From assembly GCF_006345825.1 (NCBI RefSeq), contig NZ_VCIX01000085.1, forward strand, positions 244,108 through 308,107: a DNA stretch of 64,000 bases, given 5' to 3'. The position numbers and the translations under genes were made by a program. Shown here piece after piece: positions 58,468 through 64,000 of the stretch (positions are counted from its first letter, which is position 1; every line of letters starts with the position of its first letter). Source of the DNA: Paenibacillus paridis. GTDB lineage: Bacteria; Bacillota; Bacilli; Paenibacillales; Paenibacillaceae. Below the pieces are notes generated by a model, which had not been told where the DNA came from, did not search any database, and saw only the letters and a list, made by a program, of their open reading frames with translations.

Positions 58468-59263
58468 TACGGCGTTTGCGCGCCTTAAATCGGAAGGCAA
58501 GACTGCACTCATTCCTTTCTTGACCATGGGTGATCCTGATTTGCAGACATCGGTAGACATTATTCAAGCACTGGAGAAAGCCGGGGCGGATATGATCGAG
58601 CTCGGCGTACCTTATTCGGACCCACTTGCAGACGGACCTGTCATTCAACGGGCATCCGAGCGGGCGCTGCTTCATAACAGCATCACTCTTGTCGACTGTA
58701 TTAACGTGGCGGAACAGGCTCGTGAAGCGGGCGTGGAAATTCCGTTTATCTTGTTTACGTATTACAATCCAGTCTTCCAATATGGCCTGAAAGCTTTCTT
58801 CGAGCTTGTGCAAAGCAAAGGCATTAGCGGCCTCATTATTCCGGATCTGCCGATGGAAGAGGATGAAGAGGTTAGGCAGCTTGCAGAAGCGGCTAACGTA
58901 CATCTTATTCCGCTCGTAGCGCCGACCTCAAAGGAACGTGTGACGCGTATCGCCCGTAAAGCAAAAGGTTTTGTTTACTGCGTATCGTCGTTAGGCGTAA
59001 CAGGTGTGAGAGCTGATTTTCATGCGGGCATTGATGAATTTTTGGCGACGGTCCGTGAAGCAACGGACTTGCCGATTGCCGTCGGCTTTGGCATTTCAAG
59101 CCGCGAGCAGGTCGCCCGTTTCGAGAAGCAATGTGATGGCGTTATTGTAGGCAGCGCAATCGTCAGGAAGATAGAAGAAGCGATTCCGCTATTGCAGGAT
59201 ACCGAGCAGCGCGAGGTTGGCCTTAAGCAGATCAGTGATTTTGTCGCACAGCTGAAGGGATAG
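58454..59263 (+). CDS. trpA: Tryptophan synthase alpha chain
   Basis: Cleaves indole-3-glycerol phosphate to indole, which passes to TrpB. The 269-residue barrel has [11 protein letters not shown], the catalytic glutamate in [32 protein letters not shown] with the catalytic aspartate, [10 protein letters not shown] and VGFGIS. It overlaps trpB. A terminator 22 nt after its stop ends the trp transcript, so hisC is expressed separately. Confidence 0.96.
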   Translation: MNLIDTAFARLKSEGKTALIPFLTMGDPDLQTSVDIIQALEKAGADMIELGVPYSDPLADGPVIQRASERALLHNSITLVDCINVAEQAREAGVEIPFILFTYYNPVFQYGLKAFFELVQSKGISGLIIPDLPMEEDEEVRQLAEAANVHLIPLVAPTSKERVTRIARKAKGFVYCVSSLGVTGVRADFHAGIDEFLATVREATDLPIAVGFGISSREQVARFEKQCDGVIVGSAIVRKIEEAIPLLQDTEQREVGLKQISDFVAQLKG

Positions 59264-59285
59264 TCATAGTTGTATACTTAATAAG

Positions 59286-59317
59286 AGCCTCTTGCCAAGT
59301 GCAAGGGGCTTTTTTTG
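59286..59317 (+). terminator. Terminator of the trp operon
   Basis: AGCCTCTTGC (59286-59295) pairs with GCAAGGGGCT (59301-59310) with one G-U, then seven T. Confidence 0.93.
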
Positions 59318-59590
59318 AAAAATAAGACCATATAGGATGTACGCGATAAAATATTCTTCTCTAATTACGAGAATGAATACCTTTCCCTTGCAGGGGACGA
59401 CGAAGCCAATTTTTCTTATTCGATAAGGCTGAGTAAGCGTTCTACTTAATAGAAATCACTTTTTTTGACGAGAAATGTGGTTTAGCGATAAGTGGCTGTG
59501 AAATACGAATCGACTGAAATGAAAAAAACTTTAAAACCATACACAGATATGAGACAATGGAGGACGAGTGTTTAGATTAGTCTATTATAA
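59318..59590 (+). other. Non-coding stretch before hisC
   Basis: I see no gene here. Small inverted repeats occur: ATTCTTCTC/GAGAATGAAT at about 59351-59376, CCCTTGCAGGGG at about 59385-59396 and TTCTA/TAGAA at about 59437-59453 followed by CACTTTTTTT. The last could be a weak terminator, so a leader with conditional termination before hisC is possible. No known riboswitch or T-box motif is present and no clear promoter stands out. Confidence 0.5.
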
Positions 59591-59609
59591 AAGAGGTGAA
59601 CGGCTCATG

Positions 59610-60704
59610 CAGCCAAAAAGCAATATCGTCCACCTTCCCGTCTATCAACCAGGCAAGCCGGTTGAAGATGTCAAGAGGGAGCTAGGATTACAAGAAGTGA
59701 TCAAGCTAGCATCTAATGAGAACCCGTTCGGCTGCTCAGAGCAGGCGAAAACGGCCGTAATTGAAGAATTAAGCCATTTAAATATTTATCCCGATGGCGC
59801 AAGCGTGGAATTAACCGCAGCGTTAGCCCAAGAGCTTGGAGTAGAATCGAATCAAATTATTTTTGGAACAGGTTCCAGCGAAATCATTCTTATGATTAAT
59901 CGAGCTTTCATCGTTCCCGGCGACGAAACGATTATGGCTGATGAAACCTTCCCGCAATATAAGCACAATGCCGAAATCGAGAATGCAACGATCGTGGAAG
60001 TGCCGCTGAACGAGGGAAAGCATGATTTGCCTGCCATGCTGGCTAAGGTGAACGACCGCACTAAAATTATCTGGATTTGCAATCCAAACAATCCGACAGG
60101 CACGATTGTCACTCTGCCGGAGCTGTCTGCTTTTCTAAAAGAAGTGCCTTCCCATGTTCTCGTTGTACTTGACGAGGCTTATGGCGAATATATTGACGAT
60201 CCGGCCTTTCCGGATGGCGTAAAGCTCATAAGCGAGTATCGGAATTTGATCGTGCTGCGTACATTCTCAAAAATTTATGGGCTAGCTGCGCTTCGCATTG
60301 GCTATGGCGTTGGCCATCCCGACGTGATTCGGTTTACGAATCAAGTGCGCGAGCCATTTAATACATCAAGGGCAGCTCAAGCTGCGGCTAAGGCTGCCCT
60401 TGCCGATAAAACGTTTATTTCCTATTGCCGTGATCAGAATCAACAGGGAATTCAATATTTGTCTGAGCAATTCGACCGACTGGGCTTGTCCTACTTCCCG
60501 GCATATGGGAACTTCGTCATGGTTGACGTTAAACGGCCCTCTCCTGAGGTATTTGACGGCTTGCTGCGCAGAGGCATTATCTCTCGTCCGCGCTGGACTT
60601 ACTACCCGAACCACATTCGGATAACGGTGGGCACGCGCGAGCAAAACGAAAAGTTTATCGCAGCATTGGAATATGTGTTACAGGAATCGGCGGTGCAGGG
60701 ATAA
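59610..60704 (+). CDS. hisC: Histidinol-phosphate / aromatic aminotransferase
   Basis: PLP aminotransferase of the HisC family; in Bacillus the enzyme in this position serves both histidine synthesis and tyrosine/phenylalanine formation. The 364-residue protein has the substrate loop SNENPFG, CNPNNPTGT, VLDEAYGEY and the PLP lysine in RTFSKIYGLAALRIGYG, and ends with the RITVGTREQNEKF motif. ATG 59610 has AGAGGTGA about 11 nt upstream; an upstream in-frame TTG region is not needed. tyrA follows after 4 nt. Confidence 0.93.
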   Translation, partial: QPKSNIVHLPVYQPGKPVEDVKRELGLQEVIKLASNENPFGCSEQAKTAVIEELSHLNIYPDGASVELTAALAQELGVESNQIIFGTGSSEIILMINRAFIVPGDETIMADETFPQYKHNAEIENATIVEVPLNEGKHDLPAMLAKVNDRTKIIWICNPNNPTGTIVTLPELSAFLKEVPSHVLVVLDEAYGEYIDDPAFPDGVKLISEYRNLIVLRTFSKIYGLAALRIGYGVGHPDVIRFTNQVREPFNTSRAAQAAAKAALADKTFISYCRDQNQQGIQYLSEQFDRLGLSYFPAYGNFVMVDVKRPSPEVFDGLLRRGIISRPRWTYYPNHIRITVGTREQNEKFIAALEYVLQESAVQG

Positions 60705-60708
60705 CGTT

Positions 60709-61800
60709 ATGACAACTGTAGCGATTTTTGGAGTAGGGCTGATTGGCGGCTCACTTGCCCTGTGCTTTAAGGGGAAACCCGGCATTACCGTAATTGGACA
60801 TTCAAATCGACCTGCCCAAGTTGAGAAATACGTGCAGAGAGGCGTCGTGGATTACGCGACGACCTCCATGCAAGAGGCGGCAGAGCAGGCAGATTTTATT
60901 TTTGTTTGTGTACCGGTTGGAAATCTTGAAGAGTATTTGGAGAAGCTTAGCGCGTTTAAGCTGAAACCAGGGTGTGTGGTAACCGATGCGGGAAGCACAA
61001 AGGCTTCGGTTGCGGCACGGGCTAAATCGCTGGACTTCGGCCAGGCTGTCTTTATTGGCGGTCATCCCATGGCTGGGTCCGAGCGTACTGGTGTTGAAGC
61101 GGCATCTTCGCACTTATACGAGAATGCGTATTATGTGTTAACACCCGATGAAAGTACGCCTGAGGATGCGATGGAGCGTTTAGTCGAGCTACTCAGCCAT
61201 ACGAAAGCGAATATCGTCAGAGTGGAGCCAAATGCGCATGATGAGATTGCAGGCGCAATCAGCCATCTCCCGCATATGATCGCCGTTTCGCTTGTCAATC
61301 AGGTTCGAGGCTACAATGAAAAAAATGGGCTTTATGAATCGCTTGCAGCTGGAGGCTTCCGTGATATTACTCGGATTGCATCAGGTGACCCAATTATATG
61401 GCGTGATATATTAATCAATAACCGAACGGTTCTGCTGAAGCTTCTTCGGGATTGGGGCAAGGAAACGGATAAATTCGTAACGATGCTGGAGAACTCGGAT
61501 GGGGAAGGCATCGCGCAGGCTTTCGAAACAGCGGGCCAGTTCCGCAGTCAGATGCCAGAGCGCCGCAAAGGCATGATCCACTCCGCGTTTGATTGTTATG
61601 TCGATATTCCCGATCATCCCGGCATTATTGGTAAGATAACGAGTGAACTTGGCAACAGCCTCATCAACTTGAGCAACATCCATATCATTGAGAGCAGGGA
61701 GGACGTACCGGGCATTCTCCGGCTATCGTTCCGAAGCCAGGAGTATTTGGACCAGGCAGTCGTCCTGCTCACAGAAAAAGGCTATGACGTGCACCTTTAA
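60709..61800 (+). CDS. tyrA: Prephenate dehydrogenase with ACT domain
   Basis: Oxidatively decarboxylates prephenate to 4-hydroxyphenylpyruvate for tyrosine. The 363-residue protein starts with the NAD loop IFGVGLIGGSLAL (about 5-17), has GGHPMAGSERTGVEAA (about 116-131) and the ISHLPHMIA active-site helix, and ends in an ACT domain (about 290-363, VDIPDHPGIIGKIT) that suggests amino-acid feedback. ATG 60709 has only a weak GCAGGGA ribosome site, so coupling to hisC is likely. The stop is inside a terminator hairpin. Confidence 0.94.
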   Translation: MTTVAIFGVGLIGGSLALCFKGKPGITVIGHSNRPAQVEKYVQRGVVDYATTSMQEAAEQADFIFVCVPVGNLEEYLEKLSAFKLKPGCVVTDAGSTKASVAARAKSLDFGQAVFIGGHPMAGSERTGVEAASSHLYENAYYVLTPDESTPEDAMERLVELLSHTKANIVRVEPNAHDEIAGAISHLPHMIAVSLVNQVRGYNEKNGLYESLAAGGFRDITRIASGDPIIWRDILINNRTVLLKLLRDWGKETDKFVTMLENSDGEGIAQAFETAGQFRSQMPERRKGMIHSAFDCYVDIPDHPGIIGKITSELGNSLINLSNIHIIESREDVPGILRLSFRSQEYLDQAVVLLTEKGYDVHL

Positions 61801-61817
61801 AAGGTGTACGTCTTTTT
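61787..61817 (+). terminator. Terminator overlapping the tyrA stop codon
   Basis: ACGTGCACCTTT (61787-61798) pairs with AAAGGTGTACGT (61800-61811), then CTTTTT. The tyrA TAA (61798-61800) is in the loop. Confidence 0.85.
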
Positions 61818-61822
61818 CAATT

Positions 61823-61868
61823 AAAAAGCGCTTACAAAATAATTCAAACAAAAATGAAAGCGCTTATT
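61823..61868 (+). promoter_or_regulatory. Two cre-like operator boxes
   Basis: AAAAAGCGCTTACA (61823-61836) and TGAAAGCGCTTATT (61855-61868) each match 12 of 14 positions of the catabolite-response consensus TGWAANCGNTNWCA. Their centres are 32 bp apart, three helical turns, and the second overlaps the -35 of the next promoter. CcpA or another LacI-family repressor could bind. Confidence 0.55.
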
Positions 61869-61895
61869 GACAAACTGGAAGCGTATACATATAAT
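61867..61895 (+). promoter_or_regulatory. Consensus sigma-A promoter after tyrA
   Basis: TTGACA (61867-61872) and TATAAT (61890-61895) are both perfect hexamers with a 17-bp spacer, the best promoter in the window. Start expected near 61902. No protein gene lies downstream before a terminator. Confidence 0.92.
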
Positions 61896-61901
61896 AAAAG
61901 T

Positions 61902-61984
61902 ACAGTATGGTTTCTCTCCACTCCTATCCAAATCCTATAGTGCTCATCATGAGTACGGGCCACCCTTTTGGGTGGTTTTTTTTT
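61902..61984 (+). ncRNA. Candidate small regulatory RNA, about 83 nt
   Basis: A consensus promoter and a strong terminator (61960-61984) bracket about 83 nt with no credible ORF: an ATG at 61907 has no ribosome site and its frame runs through the terminator. The 5' part (about 61909-61935) is CU-rich and unpaired, with CTCTCC and CTCCT, which can pair with AGGAG-type ribosome sites. A hairpin GTGCTCA-TCA-TGAGTAC (61940-61956) precedes the terminator stem. This layout is that of trans-acting small RNAs in Gram-positive bacteria. cre-like boxes suggest carbon control. Confidence 0.65.
61960..61984 (+). terminator. Terminator of the candidate small RNA
   Basis: CCACCC (61960-61965), TTTT loop, GGGTGG (61970-61975), nine T. 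Confidence 0.95.
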
Positions 61985-62003
61985 GTTTATTCATTGCCTA
62001 TCC

Positions 62004-62095
62004 CTTAATGGATAAGGCATAAGGGTCCATTTAGATGAACTATAATACGATTCTAGCTAATAGTTTGTCAATATTTAAAACTTAATGGATAAAGC
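62004..62095 (+). repeat. Two direct copies of a 15-bp sequence
   Basis: CTTAATGGATAAGGC (62004-62018) and CTTAATGGATAAAGC (62081-62095) differ at one base. The first copy also forms a hairpin with the preceding GCCTATCC. The 62019-62183 stretch holds no gene; it contains a CCATCCA/TGGATGG hairpin (62133-62150) and a CCTAAGCAGG/CCTGCTTAGG inverted repeat (about 62160-62188) at the end of the transposase gene. Confidence 0.6.
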
Positions 62096-62183
62096 CTATG
62101 ATGCTATACTGAAAAAAGAGCATGCCAAATAACCATCCATAGGTGGATGGAGAAGCTTTCCTAAGCAGGTTAGTGTTTCCTGC

Positions 62184-63382
62184 TTAGGTCAGACGAAATG
62201 CTTCTTTATGGGTGAGAATTGCGAAAATCCAGTGAATGAGCTTTTTTACACAGGCAATAACAGCCACTTTAAACGGCTTGCCCTCGGCACGCTTTTTATC
62301 GTAAAAGGCTCGGAGTTTTTGGTTGCGTGAGCTGCGCAGGCCGCATCGTACGGCTAGATATAAGGTTGTTCGAAGTCTTCTGGAACCACGTTTGGTAATC
62401 CTATTTCGGGTTGCTGTAAACTTGCCGGAAGAGAAGACGCTAGGGTCGACACCAGCAAATGCAACGAGCTTCTTTGCATGATTAAATCGATCGATCTCTC
62501 CGACTTCTGCCAGTATTGTTGCAGCAATTCTGGTGCCAATGCCGGGTATCGATTGGATCAACTGATACTCATGTAATTCTGCAGCCAGAGCATCTATGGA
62601 CTGGTTGAGGTTTACTAGGTGCTCTTGGTACTGTAGAAGCAGATTAATGAGCAGTTCCAGCGAGATGAGATGGCTTGAAAGAGCAGTTTCCTTGAAAGGG
62701 TTTCGCTCCGCGGCAGCTGTTAGTTTCAGCGCGCGATCAAGCGCCCATGCGGAATTCGACCGTCCAGTAAGAGACTGAATCGTCGCTGTGATGTCATTCA
62801 AAGACTTAGTCAGCACCGTGGAAGAGGTAGGATGAAGAGCCAGAAAACGAAGGGATACCTTCGAGTACAGGTCACCAAACACGCCACGGTATTCCTGAAA
62901 GACCTGATCAAGGACAGCCTGAAACTGCAGCTTCGCTTGCACATACATATCGGTTAGAGAATCATGCTGCCTTGTCAGATAGCGTAGATTCATCATAAAT
63001 TGTCTTCGTTTTTTGTACGGTTCTAATTCTTCCTTGTAGAACATTTCCCCTAGATGATAGGCGTCCGCAATATCCGTTTTCACTTTGCGGAAGCTGGTTT
63101 TTTTGGCCTGGTGTGAAATTAACGGATTAATGACAATATACAAGTATTGATGTTCATCTAGAAACTGAATGACGGGGCTATGGTAGTGTCCAGTTGCTTC
63201 TAACACTACTGCTGGACGCAGTCCAGTAATGCATTCGAGATCCTGCACAAAAATCAAGAAAGACGCCAGTCCTTCAAGATTATGCTCAAACTGAAAGGTC
63301 TTTCCGTGCGGTATTCCTCGGTCAGTGAATGCTTGTGATGGCTTTCTCCTTTGGAAACATCCAGTCCAATGACAGGATTCAT
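62184..63382 (-). pseudogene. IS110-family transposase, interrupted by a -1 frameshift near codon 15
   Basis: The start ATG (63382) with AAGGAG upstream gives MNPVIGLDVSKGES, whose aspartate in GLDVSK is the first catalytic residue. The following family sequence (SQAFTDRGIPHGKTFQFEH) lies in another frame from about 63341. Adding one C at the CC of 63340-63341 would restore a 399-residue protein with KGESPSQAF. The rest is intact: E in VVLEATGHY, D-x2-D in VKTDIADAYH, IPGIGTRIAATILAEVG and the C-terminal catalytic serine in VFSSGKFT. It may be an inactivating deletion, a sequencing error or, less likely, programmed frameshifting. Confidence 0.85.
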
Positions 63383-63384
63383 GT

Positions 63385-63600
63385 AACCACTCCTTGTTAT
63401 ATATTCGCCGGAAGCCCCTAACCTTCTTGTCGTCCACATTATCGCATGTGATTCGGGGTCATGCCCCAACTAGCCTAATCATGGTTTAACAAGTAGAGGG
63501 TTGAACGGAATAGCTCTCGAGATCCAAGTCTCACGGGCAGAAATGTTCGATCCCCGGCTACCGCTATCTTACGACCACACAAAAATGAGGTCGACCAGTA
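63385..63600 (-). ncRNA. Possible bridge (seek) RNA region of the IS110 element
   Basis: IS110 elements carry a structured guide RNA between one end and the transposase start. The stretch upstream of this transposase has no ORF and contains inverted repeats, for example GGGG-CATGA-CCCC at about 63455-63467. I cannot assign target and donor loops from this single copy. The call rests on position and family knowledge. Confidence 0.35.
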
Positions 63601-63617
63601 ATTTCTGGTGACCTCGT
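63582..63617 (-). terminator. Hairpin at the outer edge of the IS110 region
   Basis: GAGGTC-ACCAG and CTGGT-GACCTC form a long stem at 63587-63617. On the minus strand it is followed by ATTTTTG, so it may stop transcription entering the element. Confidence 0.55.
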
Positions 63618-63696
63618 AATACGAAAGGGCAGGATACTTCGAACGTGGCTAGAATTATAACAATGAACGTTTATTGAGAAAGTAGGTTGTTAATAC

Positions 63697-63894
63697 GTGG
63701 TGTTTGCACATCTTATTGTGGAGTTGCACTGTCTTTACGGGCTAGGTGACCAAGATAAAATTAATCCTGTTCCACCTTTTTGTAAAAACGGAGTTCGTAA
63801 ACCAGGGTACCATTGTTTATCGGAAAATTGTGAGTTCTCAGGGCATGCTCCAGCGCCATTTGAAATAGCCTATTCAGATGAAAAGGGGAAGTAG
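63697..63894 (+). CDS. Uncertain small ORF
   Basis: A 65-codon frame from GTG 63697 (a second GTG follows) whose product contains four cysteines (HCLYG, PFCKNG, HCLSENC). The ribosome site AGTAGGTTG is weak and far. The pattern YHCLSENCEFSG could be part of a zinc-binding fragment or a remnant. Not recognised. It follows the IS110 element and may be disrupted. Confidence 0.35.
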   Translation: MVFAHLIVELHCLYGLGDQDKINPVPPFCKNGVRKPGYHCLSENCEFSGHAPAPFEIAYSDEKGK

Positions 63895-63926
63895 CCCCTG
63901 ATGCGTAGATAGGATTTGGAGGCGAT

Positions 63927-64000
63927 ATGAACCCTAAACCTTATAACGATAAGATGGTATCGGAACTAAAAGAATCATGGGAAAATATTTGTAAAAAGAA
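63927..64000 (+). CDS. Start of an unidentified gene (cut by window end)
   Basis: ATG 63927 has TTTGGAGGCG about 5 nt upstream. The visible 24 codons begin MNPKPYNDKMVSELKESWEN and are hydrophilic. Too short to name; the rest lies beyond the window. Confidence 0.55.
   Translation, partial: MNPKPYNDKMVSELKESWENICKK

Larger units (their letters stand above)
62150..63660 (-). mobile_element. IS110-family insertion element (ends not determined)
   Basis: A single transposase gene of the IS110 family (RuvC-like DEDD plus Tnp20 domains) on the minus strand, with about 270 nt of non-coding DNA on its 5' side. IS110 elements lack clear terminal inverted repeats, so the limits given are estimates from typical size (about 1.5 kb). 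The gene order after tyrA departs from the Bacillus aro operon here (no aroE). The transposase is frameshifted, so the copy is probably not autonomous. Confidence 0.7.

Noticed and set aside
61907..62020. Small ORF starting at ATG 61907 within the candidate small RNA
   Set aside because: No ribosome site, and the frame crosses the terminator and its T-run, giving a phenylalanine run.

Overview
The window looks like a chromosomal segment of a spore-forming Gram-positive bacterium of the Paenibacillus type. It carries sporulation and germination genes (spmA, spmB, dacB, ytfJ/gerW, ypeB, spoVIF, spoIVA), strong AGGAGG-like ribosome binding sites, frequent TTG/GTG starts, TRAP (mtrB) control of trp, and a gene order that follows the Bacillus subtilis ppiB-rib-scp-dacB-res-serA-mecA-gudB-ypeB-cmk-der-gpsA-spoIVA-hbs-mtrB-hep-ndk-cheR-aro-trp-hisC-tyrA backbone. 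The assignment rests on gene content and style, not on a database search. I saw no rRNA or tRNA gene and no CRISPR array.

Layout. 1-1413: end of lysA, then ppiB. 1394-6482: riboflavin operon under an FMN riboswitch (ribD, ribE, ribBA, ribH), interrupted between ribE and ribBA by about 1 kb of non-coding repeats. 6518-12475: scpAB, a DUF2953 gene with ytfJ, dacB-spmA-spmB, rluB. 12564-18255: cytochrome c biogenesis and redox control (resABCDE). 18368-26885: serA on the minus strand, rhodanese, membrane proteins (CPBP, PrsW), a polysaccharide deacetylase lipoprotein, mecA, glutamate dehydrogenase. 26990-41739: ypeB, ypfA, ypfB, cmk, plsC, ypfD, yphA, YIEGIA gene, der, plsY, gpsA, spoVIF, a ferredoxin / nucleotidyltransferase-like / ferredoxin cluster, a lipoprotein and spoIVA. 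41971-49740: hbs, mtrB, a menaquinone block (hepS, menG, mqnP, ubiX, mqnA, hepT), ndk, cheR. 50181-61800: aroC-aroB-aroH, TRAP-controlled trpEDCFBA, hisC, tyrA. 61801-64000: a promoter/terminator pair that looks like a small RNA gene, an IS110-family element with a frameshifted transposase, and two small uncertain ORFs.

How the genes connect: chorismate from aroC/aroB feeds tryptophan (trp), prephenate (aroH, tyrA, hisC) and also menaquinone through chorismate dehydratase MqnA. The menaquinone genes sit between the heptaprenyl synthase subunit genes hepS and hepT, so side chain, head group and final methylation (menG) are encoded together. TRAP from mtrB very probably acts on the (G/T)AG-repeat leader before trpE.

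Most interesting signals beyond ordinary genes: (i) a candidate about 83-nt small RNA after tyrA with a consensus sigma-A promoter, two cre-like boxes and a CU-rich 5' region able to pair with Shine-Dalgarno sequences; (ii) four tandem 159-bp hairpin-rich units inside the riboflavin operon and four 38-bp hairpin units before a lipoprotein gene; (iii) a folded candidate RNA between hbs and mtrB; (iv) a possible guide (bridge) RNA region in the IS110 element; (v) several leaders where a hairpin overlaps a ribosome binding site.
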